Assembly (NCBI GenBank): GCA_024639885.1
Contig: JAHEGD010000014.1
Location: 5,754-69,753, forward strand
DNA length: 64,000 bases
DNA from: Porticoccaceae bacterium
GTDB lineage: Bacteria > Pseudomonadota > Gammaproteobacteria > Pseudomonadales > Porticoccaceae
Direction: 5' to 3'
The notes beneath the pieces are model-generated. The model was given only the letters and a program-made list of their open reading frames with translations, made no database searches and was not told where the DNA came from. Both the position numbers and the translations under genes were made by a program. Shown one piece after another: positions 45,958 to 53,413 of the stretch (positions are counted from its first letter, which is position 1; every line of letters starts with the position of its first letter).

Positions 45958-46085
45958 AAGTGAGGACCTCTGCCCTAGTGCGTAAATGGCCGCGCATTAT
46001 GAAGCAATCACAGCAAAATCGCCAACCCGGCCGGGCCGCCAACTAGTGCTCTTTTTGTCGGGATTAATGCACTAGTCAGCGCAAT

Positions 46086-46103
46086 CTGTCATATTTGTGT
46101 CAT
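46086..46103 (+). promoter_or_regulatory. Pho box upstream of phoB
   Basis: CTGTCATATTTGTGTCAT: two 7-bp half-sites (CTGTCAT, GTGTCAT) separated by four A/T bases, matching the PhoB consensus with one mismatch. It lies 80 bases before the phoB start, implying autoactivation. Confidence 0.85.
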
Positions 46104-46182
46104 CTACTTTACGAAAAATTTGGGAATAGAAACGATGTGTCCAAGAGACCAGAGTGAACCACACTGCCACGAGGAATCGACA

Positions 46183-46881
46183 GTGCCCAAACAGTTAATT
46201 TTAGTCGTAGAGGATGAACCGGCGATCCGCGAGATGCTCGCGATCGCACTGGAGGCGGCCGACTACCGCGTGATTACCGCCAGCGACGCACAGAGTGCTC
46301 ACGGCCGAATTATCGACGACAAGCCCGATTTAGTACTGCTCGACTGGATGATGCCCGGCACCACCGGGCTAGAGCTACTGCGCCGGCTGCGCCGCAACGA
46401 CATCACTGCCAAACTGCCGATTGTGATGTTGACCGCCAAGACCGATGAAGATGCCACCATCACCGGCCTGGATGCCGGCGCCGACGATTACATTCAAAAG
46501 CCGTTCTCGCCGCGTGAATTGATCGCCCGCATCAAAGCGGTACTGCGCCGGCTAGGACGCGAAGAGCTGGTCGACCCGATCAAAGTCGACGAGCTGGATT
46601 TTGACCCAGTCTGCCACCGGGTGACTATCGCCGGTGAAGCAGTAACCCTCGGCCCCACCGAATACCGTCTGTTACAGTTCTTTTTGACCCACCAGGAGCG
46701 CGTCTACTCGCGCGACCAGATCCTTGACTACGTCTGGGGTGGCAATGCTTACCTCGACGAGCGCACCGTAGATGTCCACATCCGGCGGCTGCGCAAAGCC
46801 ATCTCTAACCAAGGTTACGAGCGCTACATTCAGACCGTTCGCGGTGCCGGCTACCGCTTTTCAAAGCTGACCGGCGAATAA
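46183..46881 (+). CDS. phoB: Phosphate regulon response regulator PhoB
   Basis: OmpR/PhoB-type activator of phosphate-starvation genes. The 232-residue protein has a receiver domain (acidic pair in VVEDEP, phospho-Asp54 in VLLDWMMPG, Thr in VMLTAKTDE, Lys in DYIQKPFSPREL) and a winged-helix domain ending VHIRRLRKAI and TVRGAGYRF. The frame runs back to 46120, but the GTG at 46183 follows GAGGAA by seven bases and gives the correct N-terminus. Unusually, phoR does not follow directly. Confidence 0.95.
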   Translation: MPKQLILVVEDEPAIREMLAIALEAADYRVITASDAQSAHGRIIDDKPDLVLLDWMMPGTTGLELLRRLRRNDITAKLPIVMLTAKTDEDATITGLDAGADDYIQKPFSPRELIARIKAVLRRLGREELVDPIKVDELDFDPVCHRVTIAGEAVTLGPTEYRLLQFFLTHQERVYSRDQILDYVWGGNAYLDERTVDVHIRRLRKAISNQGYERYIQTVRGAGYRFSKLTGE

Positions 46882-46889
46882 ACGCTCGC

Positions 46890-47069
46890 TTAGGCGCGAA
46901 CGCGCTGTGGCTGCTCGCTGCTGGCCACAAATTCACGGATAAAACGGCGCACCTCTCGCGCGGCGCTGGTGTCGAGCTCATCGCACAGCGCTAGGAACGA
47001 ATCTTTGTCCTCTTTATTGAGCCTGATGATCAGCTGGCTGTCTTTACTGCGCTTTTTCTCTTTACTCAC
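46890..47069 (-). CDS. Small ribbon-helix-helix-like protein (59 residues)
   Basis: A short gene on the minus strand between phoB and phoR. The GTG start at 47069 has a GGAG motif upstream; 59 codons run to the TAA at 46890-46892, eight bases after the convergent phoB stop. The product is basic at the start (SKEKKRSKDS), followed by SQLIIRLNKEDKDSFLALCDELD and SAAREVRRFIREFVASS, which reads as a strand-helix-helix of the Arc/MetJ type. That fold is usually a DNA-binding dimer, often an antitoxin or small regulator. No toxin partner is adjacent. The name is by pattern only. Confidence 0.7.
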   Translation of the reverse strand: MSKEKKRSKDSQLIIRLNKEDKDSFLALCDELDTSAAREVRRFIREFVASSEQPQRVRA

Positions 47070-47197
47070 GGCTCCGCTCCTGCCTGTTCATCGATAATGC
47101 TGCTGTACTGCGTTTTGTTATACATCGGCTATGAGCTTAAAGTGCTTTTATGACAATTTAGCGACAATTAGATGGCAGTCCAGCCGAATTAAACAGC

Positions 47198-47226
47198 AAA
47201 AAAAACCCGGCAAGCCGGGGTTTTTT
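47198..47226. terminator. Bidirectional terminator between the small RHH gene and the receptor remnant
   Basis: CCCGGC/GCCGGG hairpin flanked by A8 and T6. It would stop transcripts of the receptor remnant on the minus strand and any read-through from phoB towards phoR. Confidence 0.8.
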
Positions 47227-47245
47227 ATTGCCACTGCAGGGCTGT

Positions 47246-47695
47246 TTAGAACGACCATTGGTAGTCGAGTGAGACCGACATACCCGGCGCTTTGGTGAAG
47301 GTCACCACGCCGTTTTGTTCAATTTCGATCGACTCGTCGAGCAGATTCTTAACCTTGAGCTTGATGGTTGAACTCTCGTCCGGGTAGAACGAGTAAGTCA
47401 TATCCAGCGAGTGGAACGGCTGCTCGAATGAGTCGGCCGAACCATTGCGCCCAGCCAAATAGAGCCGCTCATCAAATACGTTATAGACGACCATCGCCGC
47501 GTGCTTGCCGTCATTAGAGTCGTAGCCCAACTGCATATTGAAAGCGAGATCCGAGGCGCCGGTCATATTACGCACCGGGTTGGTCGGCGCATCGGCATCA
47601 CTACCGCTAGCCACCAGTTCGGTGTCCAGTGCGGTAAGGTTGCCGGCAACAAAGAATGGCGTGAAGCTATCACCCAAAAACGCCAAGCTCTTCAG
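47246..47695 (-). pseudogene. Remnant of a TonB-dependent receptor gene (C-terminal barrel only)
   Basis: About 150 codons with the end of an outer-membrane receptor barrel: LGDSFTPFFVAGNLTALDTELV, NMQLGYDSNDGKHAAMVVYNVFDERLYLAG, EQPFHSLDMTYSFYPDESSTIKLKVKNLLDE and a terminal Phe. Signal peptide, TonB box, plug and most strands are missing; resemblance stops near 47695, and the open frame continuing to 47842 runs into the start of phoR in the opposite direction. It belongs to a different receptor subgroup from the gene at 26333, so it is not a local copy. Its stop and terminator are intact. Confidence 0.85.
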
Positions 47696-47784
47696 CACTT
47701 GCCACCGAACCGCAATTGACGGTTGCAGCGCCGCCCCGCTAAAGGCAGACTGCGGCTTTAATTCGCCCACCGCAGGAGAGCGCC

Positions 47785-49074
47785 ATGCGCCCAGGCCTAC
47801 AGACCGAGTTTTGGCGTATCGCCTATGTGGGGCTGTTCTCACTGCTGTTTGGTCTCAGCGTCGGCTACCCGGCCGAGCTGCTACTGCTTGGCGGTGCGCT
47901 CTATATGGCGTGGACTTTCAACACCATCGAGCGGCTGTTTCGCTGGATCGACCGCGGCATGCGCGGCAGCCCGCCTGACCAGGGCGGCGTCTGGAGCGAA
48001 ATCGGCAACACCCTCAACCGCCAAAAGCGCCGCGACAAAGCCCGCACCGGCAAGTTGCGCTCTACTATTGCGCGCATCTCCAGCCTCACCGAGGCGCTCG
48101 ATGAGGGCATTGTGGTCGTTCGCGACGACTTAACCGTCGATCTCTGGAACAGCGCGGCCAAGCAGTACCTACAGCTGCGCAGCAGCGACCGCGGTGCGCC
48201 GATCACCAACCTGCTGCGCCAGCCCGAGTTTGTCAGCTACATTGCCCAACGGCCGTTTGCCGGCGAAGTCGAGTTGCAGTTAGGGGTGCGCGGCGAGCGC
48301 ACGGTAAAAATATCCGCCTCTGAATTTGGCCGCGGCGAAATTGTCGTGGTGATCCACGACGTCACCGCACTGCGCCAGCTTGAGCGGCTGCGCACCGAGT
48401 TTGTCGGCAATGTCTCACACGAGCTGCGCACCCCGTTGACCGTCATCAAGGGCTATGTCGAAACGCTCGGCGATGTGATCGACCCCCAACAGGCCGCAAC
48501 CCATCGCGCGCTCGGCCAAATTGGCGAGCAGGTGAAGCGGATGCAGGCGCTCGCCGACGATTTAATTGTCATGTCCAAGCTCGAGTCGGCAGGCGCTGTC
48601 GAATGTAGCGAGCCGGTCGCGGTGATGGCCGTGGTTGAGCAGCTGCTGGCCGACGCCAACAAGCTCAGCGACGGCCGCCACACCATTGAGCTGAACGCGC
48701 CGGACAATGCCGCCAACTGGCAGTTGCTGGTCCGCCAAGAGGATCTGGCCAGCGCGCTGGGCAATATTCTGTTTAACGCGGTCAGTCACAATCCGGGCGG
48801 CTGCACGATTACCATGCAGCTGCGGCAGATGGGCGGCCAACTAGAGGTGGCGATAAAGGATAATGGGGTCGGCATCGCCAGCGAGGCAGTGCCGCGCATC
48901 ACCGAGCGGTTTTACCGCGCCGACAGCAGCCGCAACTCTGAGACCGGCGGCAGTGGGCTCGGCTTGGCGATCGTCAAACACATTGTCCAGCGCTACGGTG
49001 GCGATCTCAGCGTAGAGAGCCGGCTCGGCGCCGGCAGCACCTTTACCTGCACACTGCCGCTGGCCGACGGCTAA
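47785..49074 (+). CDS. phoR: Phosphate regulon sensor histidine kinase PhoR
   Basis: Inner-membrane kinase/phosphatase partner of PhoB. The 429-residue protein has two closely spaced N-terminal membrane segments (about 13-45), a basic linker, a PAS domain (about 98-195), the phospho-His212 in VSHELRTPLTVIKGYVETL and the ATPase domain (NILFNAVSHNPGG, DNGVGIASEAVPRITERFYRAD, GGSGLGLAIVKHIVQRYGG). GGAG lies before the ATG. It is separated from phoB by about 900 bp carrying two minus-strand loci and a terminator, so it needs its own promoter; TTGACG at 47716-47721 is a possible -35, without a convincing -10. Confidence 0.95.
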   Translation: MRPGLQTEFWRIAYVGLFSLLFGLSVGYPAELLLLGGALYMAWTFNTIERLFRWIDRGMRGSPPDQGGVWSEIGNTLNRQKRRDKARTGKLRSTIARISSLTEALDEGIVVVRDDLTVDLWNSAAKQYLQLRSSDRGAPITNLLRQPEFVSYIAQRPFAGEVELQLGVRGERTVKISASEFGRGEIVVVIHDVTALRQLERLRTEFVGNVSHELRTPLTVIKGYVETLGDVIDPQQAATHRALGQIGEQVKRMQALADDLIVMSKLESAGAVECSEPVAVMAVVEQLLADANKLSDGRHTIELNAPDNAANWQLLVRQEDLASALGNILFNAVSHNPGGCTITMQLRQMGGQLEVAIKDNGVGIASEAVPRITERFYRADSSRNSETGGSGLGLAIVKHIVQRYGGDLSVESRLGAGSTFTCTLPLADG

Positions 49075-49556
49075 CGGGCCGCGCAGCTAAACCGGTAATA
49101 GAGGTAGTACTTGCCGGCCCGCAGCGGGTCGCTAACTGCCCGCTTGGGCTCGCTGCGCTGGCCGTCGACCGCCCAGCCGTCGCTGCAGTAGTGAGCCATC
49201 TGCAGGTGCAGCCGCGCAATGGCGAAGGTGACCGACTCTTCAAAGGCCGCGTCGGCGCGCAGTGAGTAGGGCTCGCGCGCCTCGTAGTGGGCGCCCGGCG
49301 TATGGTTGAGCGAGCCCGGCGCGACCACCTTGTGCTCACGGATAATCCCTGCGCTACCAACCGCCGCATCGTAAAGCCGCTCAACCGGCAGCGCCGATGG
49401 CGAGGGCGCCGCGCTCGGCTCCGGCTCGCAGTCGATAATTTGATCGGCGAAGTCGAGCCGATCGGCGCTGTCGGCGTCAAAGCTACAGTTGGCTCTGCTG
49501 TCGGCCGTCGCCAGCAGAGCGGCCAGCAGCAGCGCAATTTGGTAACCCTTAACCAT
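49071..49556 (-). CDS. Secreted hypothetical protein
   Basis: A 161-residue precursor with a signal peptide (about 1-22, LLAALLATADSRA) and a mature part containing five Cys, a Pro/Ser/Ala linker (EPEPSAAPSPSALP) and a C-terminal region with HYEAREPYSLRADAAFEESVTFAIARLHLQMAHYCSDGW and KYYLYYRFSC. I do not recognise the family. It converges on phoR with a four-base overlap and lies downstream of the porin on the same strand, behind the porin terminator. Codon use is like its neighbours. A Pho-linked role is possible from position only. Confidence 0.65.
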   Translation of the reverse strand: MVKGYQIALLLAALLATADSRANCSFDADSADRLDFADQIIDCEPEPSAAPSPSALPVERLYDAAVGSAGIIREHKVVAPGSLNHTPGAHYEAREPYSLRADAAFEESVTFAIARLHLQMAHYCSDGWAVDGQRSEPKRAVSDPLRAGKYYLYYRFSCAAR

Positions 49557-49590
49557 AACAATCTCCAGTGGGCGACCACCGCCCAGACGT

Positions 49591-49623
49591 AAAAAAGGCC
49601 GCCCAGCGCAACACTGGGCGGCC
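49591..49623 (-). terminator. Intrinsic terminator of the porin gene
   Basis: Perfect 10-bp stem GGCCGCCCAG/CTGGGCGGCC with a seven-base loop, followed on the minus strand by six T, about 20 bases after the porin stop. Confidence 0.92.
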
Positions 49624-49640
49624 GCTCGACAGCAGTCTAA

Positions 49641-50588
49641 TTAGAATTTGTGCTCCATACCAACGCCGAGGTAGTCGTGGTCGTCACTGCCATCTTCGTT
49701 GGCGGTGTAAAAACCGTACAGCTTGGTTGAGCTGGCCAGTTTGTAGTCGGCACCGATGCTAAGGGTCTGCTTGTCGCTGTCGCCACTGTCGCTGTCGACA
49801 CTGCCGTACTGGGCTTTCAGCGTGATGTCGTCGAGTTTGTAGGCGGCGCTGACAAAATAGCCGTCCTCATCTACATCGCCATCGTCTTGCGCGCTCTCAT
49901 TTTGCTGGTAGATAAAGCCAAGCTGCAGCGCCTGCAGCTGGTATTGAGCCACCAAGCGCAGCAGATCTTGGCCCTTGACGTCGTCGTCGCCAGCTACCGC
50001 CAGGTAGAGGTCGCCGCTGCTGTAAGAGAGCGAATAAGAGACGCCGTCGGCGAGGCCGCCGTTGCCGTTGGCGTCATCTTCGCCGGGCATGACTGCCACG
50101 CTGGCTGCAAAGCCGTTGATGGTTGGCGAGGTGTAGGCGACCATGTTTTTAGCGCGGGTCTCACCGTCAAGTAACACCTTCAAATCCCCGTCGAGGTCGT
50201 TGAACAGGTCGACCTTGTTCTGCGCCATTTTGGTCGGGGTGTCGTGGTTGCCGGCCCACACCATACCGTAACTACCTTTAAGGCCGACCATAATGTTGCG
50301 CTGTTTGAACGGGCTGTCGCCCGAGCAGATACCGTCATCGGCGCAGACTTCAAACTCGGCCTTATAGATGGCGTAGAGGTCGGGCTTGAGCTCTGATTTA
50401 CCCTTCACACCCAGCCGCGAGGCGTTGCTGTTGAGTTTGTACTCGTCGCTGCCGGGCCCCTCGTCAGAGTCGACCACCGACAGGTTGACCTTGCCGTAGA
50501 TGCTGCCATCGAGTGGCCCCGCCGCCCAGGCTGGCAGCGCCATCGCGCCGGCGACTAGTGGCAACCAAAATTTTGCAGTGCTGTTCAT
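49641..50588 (-). CDS. General porin, Pho-controlled
   Basis: A 315-residue outer-membrane porin of the Gram-negative porin family: signal peptide (about 1-22, ending ALPAWA), first strand LDGSIYGKVNLSVVDSD, SRLGVKGKSELKPDLYAIYKAEFEV, the constriction-loop region VGLKGSYGMVWAGNHDTP and a terminal Phe (GVGMEHKF). Length fits a 16-strand trimer. A Pho box on the same strand, about 100 bases upstream, and its place divergent from pstS suggest it admits phosphate across the outer membrane, as PhoE or OprP do elsewhere; it is not clearly a member of either family. Loops are rich in Asp, unlike an anion-selective pore. Confidence 0.85.
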   Translation of the reverse strand: MNSTAKFWLPLVAGAMALPAWAAGPLDGSIYGKVNLSVVDSDEGPGSDEYKLNSNASRLGVKGKSELKPDLYAIYKAEFEVCADDGICSGDSPFKQRNIMVGLKGSYGMVWAGNHDTPTKMAQNKVDLFNDLDGDLKVLLDGETRAKNMVAYTSPTINGFAASVAVMPGEDDANGNGGLADGVSYSLSYSSGDLYLAVAGDDDVKGQDLLRLVAQYQLQALQLGFIYQQNESAQDDGDVDEDGYFVSAAYKLDDITLKAQYGSVDSDSGDSDKQTLSIGADYKLASSTKLYGFYTANEDGSDDHDYLGVGMEHKF

Positions 50589-50686
50589 AACTTCTCCGCT
50601 CTAGTGGTGGCGCTAGTTGTGCGCCGCTAACATGACATTTTTGAGTCACTTGCATGAAGCAACGGTGACAATAATGCTGCAGCTTT

Positions 50687-50704
50687 GTGACATTAATATG
50701 ACAA
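50687..50704 (-). promoter_or_regulatory. Pho box of the porin gene
   Basis: On the minus strand TTGTCATATTAATGTCAC: half-sites TTGTCAT and ATGTCAC separated by ATTA, oriented towards the porin. Confidence 0.75.
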
Positions 50705-50741
50705 CTGGCCGCGGTCGCCACGCTACCCCATCCACAGCCGG

Positions 50742-50759
50742 TTGTCATATTACTGTCAT
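50742..50759 (+). promoter_or_regulatory. Pho box of pstS
   Basis: TTGTCATATTACTGTCAT: half-sites TTGTCAT and CTGTCAT separated by ATTA, followed after nine bases by a -10-like TTAATC (50769-50774). It lies 92 bases before the pstS start. Box and porin box are 55 bp apart, back to back. Confidence 0.85.
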
Positions 50760-50851
50760 AAAGTCGTCTTAATCTGCTCACCGTCAGATTGTGTAATTGG
50801 CCTAACGCCAACTACTGCCCACGCTGTCAAACGCATGCAAACGAGGTCACT

Positions 50852-51901
50852 ATGAAAAATTATCTGCTCACCACCGCTGCGCTCGGCGCCGCACTGTTTA
50901 CCAGCCAGGCGGCGATGGCCCGCGACACGATCGAAATTGTCGGCTCATCAACGGTCTACCCCTTCGCCACCGTGGTTGCCGAGCGCTACGGCCGCGGCAG
51001 CGGCGGTGCCACCCCGAAGATTGAAGCGACCGGCTCTGGCGGCGGTTTGAAGCTGTTCTGCTCCGGCGTTGGCGCCAGCTTCCCGGACATTACCAACTCA
51101 TCGCGACGCATCAAGGCGTCTGAATTTGCGCTCTGCCAGTCTAACGGTGTCAGCGACATCATCGAGGTACAGATCGGCTTTGACGGTATTGTGATTGCCA
51201 ATGCCAAGGGTAAGCCGGCACTCGACATCAGCCGTCGCGACCTGTTCTTGGCACTGGCCAAGCAGGTACCAAGCGACAGCGGCGCACTGATCGACAACCC
51301 CTACACCCGCTGGTCGCAAATTAACCCCGCGCTGCCCGATGCCGCCATTGAAGTACTCGGCCCGCCGCCCACCTCGGGTACCCGCGACGCCTTTGCCGAG
51401 CTCGCCCTAGAGGGCGGCTGCAAGAGCTTCCCGGCGATCGCAGCGATGAAGAAAAGCGACAAGCAAGCCTACAAAACCGTCTGCCACACAGTGCGCGAGG
51501 ATGGCGTCTACATCGAAGCTGGCGAGAACGACAACCTCATCGTTCAGAAGCTTGAGGCCAACCCCAGCGCACTGGGCATCTTCGGCTTTAGCTTTCTCGA
51601 CCAGAACGCCGACAAAGTTCAGGGGTCCAGCATTGAAGGGGTAGAGCCGACCTTTGACTCAATCGCCGATAAGAGCTACCCGGTATCGCGACCGCTCTAC
51701 TTCTATGTCAAAAAAGCCCACGTCGGCGTCGTACCCGGCATCGAGGGCTTCCTGGCCGAGTTCACCAGCGAAAAAGCCTGGGGTGACGAGGGCTACCTGG
51801 CCGAGAAAGGGATGATTCCGCTACCCCGCGCCGACCGTTTTGCGCTGGCTGCCGCAGTGGCCAGCTTGACTGCCATGACCGGCGAAGAGCCATTGAAGTA
51901 A
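50852..51901 (+). CDS. pstS: Phosphate ABC transporter substrate-binding protein PstS
   Basis: Periplasmic phosphate receptor. The 349-residue precursor has a signal peptide (about 1-23, ending SQAAMA), the phosphate-binding start IEIVGSSTVYPFATVVAERY, the GSGGGLKLFCSGVG and DITNSSRRIK segments and the GTRDAFAELALEGGC loop. ATG at 50852 follows ACGAGG; the longer frame back to 50789 is not coding. It heads pstSCAB-phoU-ppk-ppx and is under a Pho box. Confidence 0.95.
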   Translation: MKNYLLTTAALGAALFTSQAAMARDTIEIVGSSTVYPFATVVAERYGRGSGGATPKIEATGSGGGLKLFCSGVGASFPDITNSSRRIKASEFALCQSNGVSDIIEVQIGFDGIVIANAKGKPALDISRRDLFLALAKQVPSDSGALIDNPYTRWSQINPALPDAAIEVLGPPPTSGTRDAFAELALEGGCKSFPAIAAMKKSDKQAYKTVCHTVREDGVYIEAGENDNLIVQKLEANPSALGIFGFSFLDQNADKVQGSSIEGVEPTFDSIADKSYPVSRPLYFYVKKAHVGVVPGIEGFLAEFTSEKAWGDEGYLAEKGMIPLPRADRFALAAAVASLTAMTGEEPLK

Positions 51902-51922
51902 GCGGCGAAAATCGGCACCATG

Positions 51923-51953
51923 ACGGCTCGCTTGGTAACCCCAAGCGGGCCGT
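51923..51953 (+). other. Stable hairpin between pstS and pstC
   Basis: A 13-bp stem (ACGGCTCGCTTGG paired with CCAAGCGGGCCGT, including one G-T pair) with a five-base loop and no T run, 22 bases after the pstS stop. Such structures commonly protect the pstS part of the message from 3' exonucleases and raise PstS over the membrane subunits. Confidence 0.7.
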
Positions 51954-52030
51954 ATTAACAACCGCATAAGCGAACAACCAGCACTGAATAAGCCGGCCTC
52001 GGCGCCGAGCAAAAAGGGGTAGTCACTACC

Positions 52031-53413
52031 ATGCAGGCAAGCACTCTGCTGTTTATTGTTATCGCCCTAGCGGTGTTCGGCTATTTTTCTGGCTACGGAC
52101 GGTCACTGAAGGTCGCTAAGCCGCTTGGCAGCATTCGCCACCTGCACTCGCTGCCATCTTACTACGGCATCCAAACTGCCATCTGGTGTGCACTACCGGC
52201 GCTAGCACTGCTAGCCATCTGGCAGCTGTTTGCCGATACCCTTATTCACTCTTACTTGATGGCCGGGCTCGGCGAGCTCATCACCGACCAGGCCGACTAC
52301 AACCTGACCCTCAACCGCATCATCAATGTCGCCTCGGGGGCGCTGCCAGCCACCGGCCAGAGCGACTATGTGGTGGCCGCAGCGGCCCAGCTCAACAGTA
52401 TCGCCGCGATCCAAAAGTGGGCGCTAACTATCTTAGTGCTGACCCTCTGTAGCGCCGGCGGGCTGTGGAGCTGGCGGCGTATCGCGGCGGACTTTCGCGC
52501 CCGCGCGGCGGTTGAGAACGTCCTCCAGAAGTTTCTGTTGGCGTGCGCCTCGCTGGCGATTTTAACAACGCTCGGCATCGTCATGTCGGTGCTGTTTGAG
52601 TCGATCCAGTTCTTCCAGACGGTACCGGTCAGCGAGTTTGTATTCGGCACCAGCTGGAGCCCACAGACCGCCATTCGGGTCGACCAGATCGGCTCGTCGG
52701 GCAGCTTTGGCGCGGTGCCACTGTTTACCGGTACGCTGCTGATCTCGGCCATTGCGATGGTGGTGGCGGTACCGGTCGGGTTGATGTCGGCGATCTACCT
52801 GGCCGAATACGCCTCGCCCAAGTTCCGCCGCAGCGCTAAACCGCTGCTGGAGATCCTCGCCGGCGTGCCGACCGTGGTCTACGGCTTTTTTGCCGCACTC
52901 ACCGTGGCGCCGCTAATCCGTGATCTGGGCGCCAGTTTTGGCCTCAACGTCGCTGCCGAAAGCGCGCTGGCAGCCGGCTCGGTGATGGGCATCATGATTA
53001 TTCCGTTTATCTCGTCGCTGGCCGACGACGTCATTACTGCGGTGCCGCAGTCGATGCGCGACGGCTCGCTGGCAATGGGGGCGACCAAGTCTGAGACGAT
53101 TCGCAACGTAGTGATCCCCGCCGCCCTGCCGGGCATTGTCGGCGGCATTCTGTTGGCCGCCTCGCGCGCCATCGGCGAGACGATGATTGTGGTGATGGCG
53201 GCCGGTATGGCGGCCAACTTAACCGCTAACCCGCTCGAGGCGGTCACTACCGTGACCGTACAGATCGTCACCCTGCTAACCGGCGACCAGGAGTTTGACA
53301 GCGCCAAGACGCTCGCCGCTTTCGCCCTTGGGCTGATGCTGTTTATCGTCACGCTGGGGCTCAATTTCCTCGCCTTGCGCATTGTTAAAAAATATCGAGA
53401 GCAGTATGACTGA
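52031..53413 (+). CDS. pstC: Phosphate ABC transporter permease PstC (extended form)
   Basis: One of the two membrane subunits of the phosphate importer. At 460 residues it is about 140 longer than E. coli PstC. The extra part is N-terminal: membrane segments near 5-20, 47-67 and 130-148 with a periplasmic or cytosolic stretch between them. The permease core (from about 230) has SAIYLAEYASPKFRRSAKPLLEILAGVPTVVYGFFAAL and the EAA loop DGSLAMGATKSETIRNVVIPAALPG that contacts PstB. It overlaps pstA by eight bases. Confidence 0.93.
   Translation: MQASTLLFIVIALAVFGYFSGYGRSLKVAKPLGSIRHLHSLPSYYGIQTAIWCALPALALLAIWQLFADTLIHSYLMAGLGELITDQADYNLTLNRIINVASGALPATGQSDYVVAAAAQLNSIAAIQKWALTILVLTLCSAGGLWSWRRIAADFRARAAVENVLQKFLLACASLAILTTLGIVMSVLFESIQFFQTVPVSEFVFGTSWSPQTAIRVDQIGSSGSFGAVPLFTGTLLISAIAMVVAVPVGLMSAIYLAEYASPKFRRSAKPLLEILAGVPTVVYGFFAALTVAPLIRDLGASFGLNVAAESALAAGSVMGIMIIPFISSLADDVITAVPQSMRDGSLAMGATKSETIRNVVIPAALPGIVGGILLAASRAIGETMIVVMAAGMAANLTANPLEAVTTVTVQIVTLLTGDQEFDSAKTLAAFALGLMLFIVTLGLNFLALRIVKKYREQYD

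Noticed and set aside
47696..47842. Upstream part of the receptor remnant frame
   Set aside because: Resemblance to receptor barrels stops near 47695, and the rest overlaps the phoR start and its ribosome binding site on the other strand.
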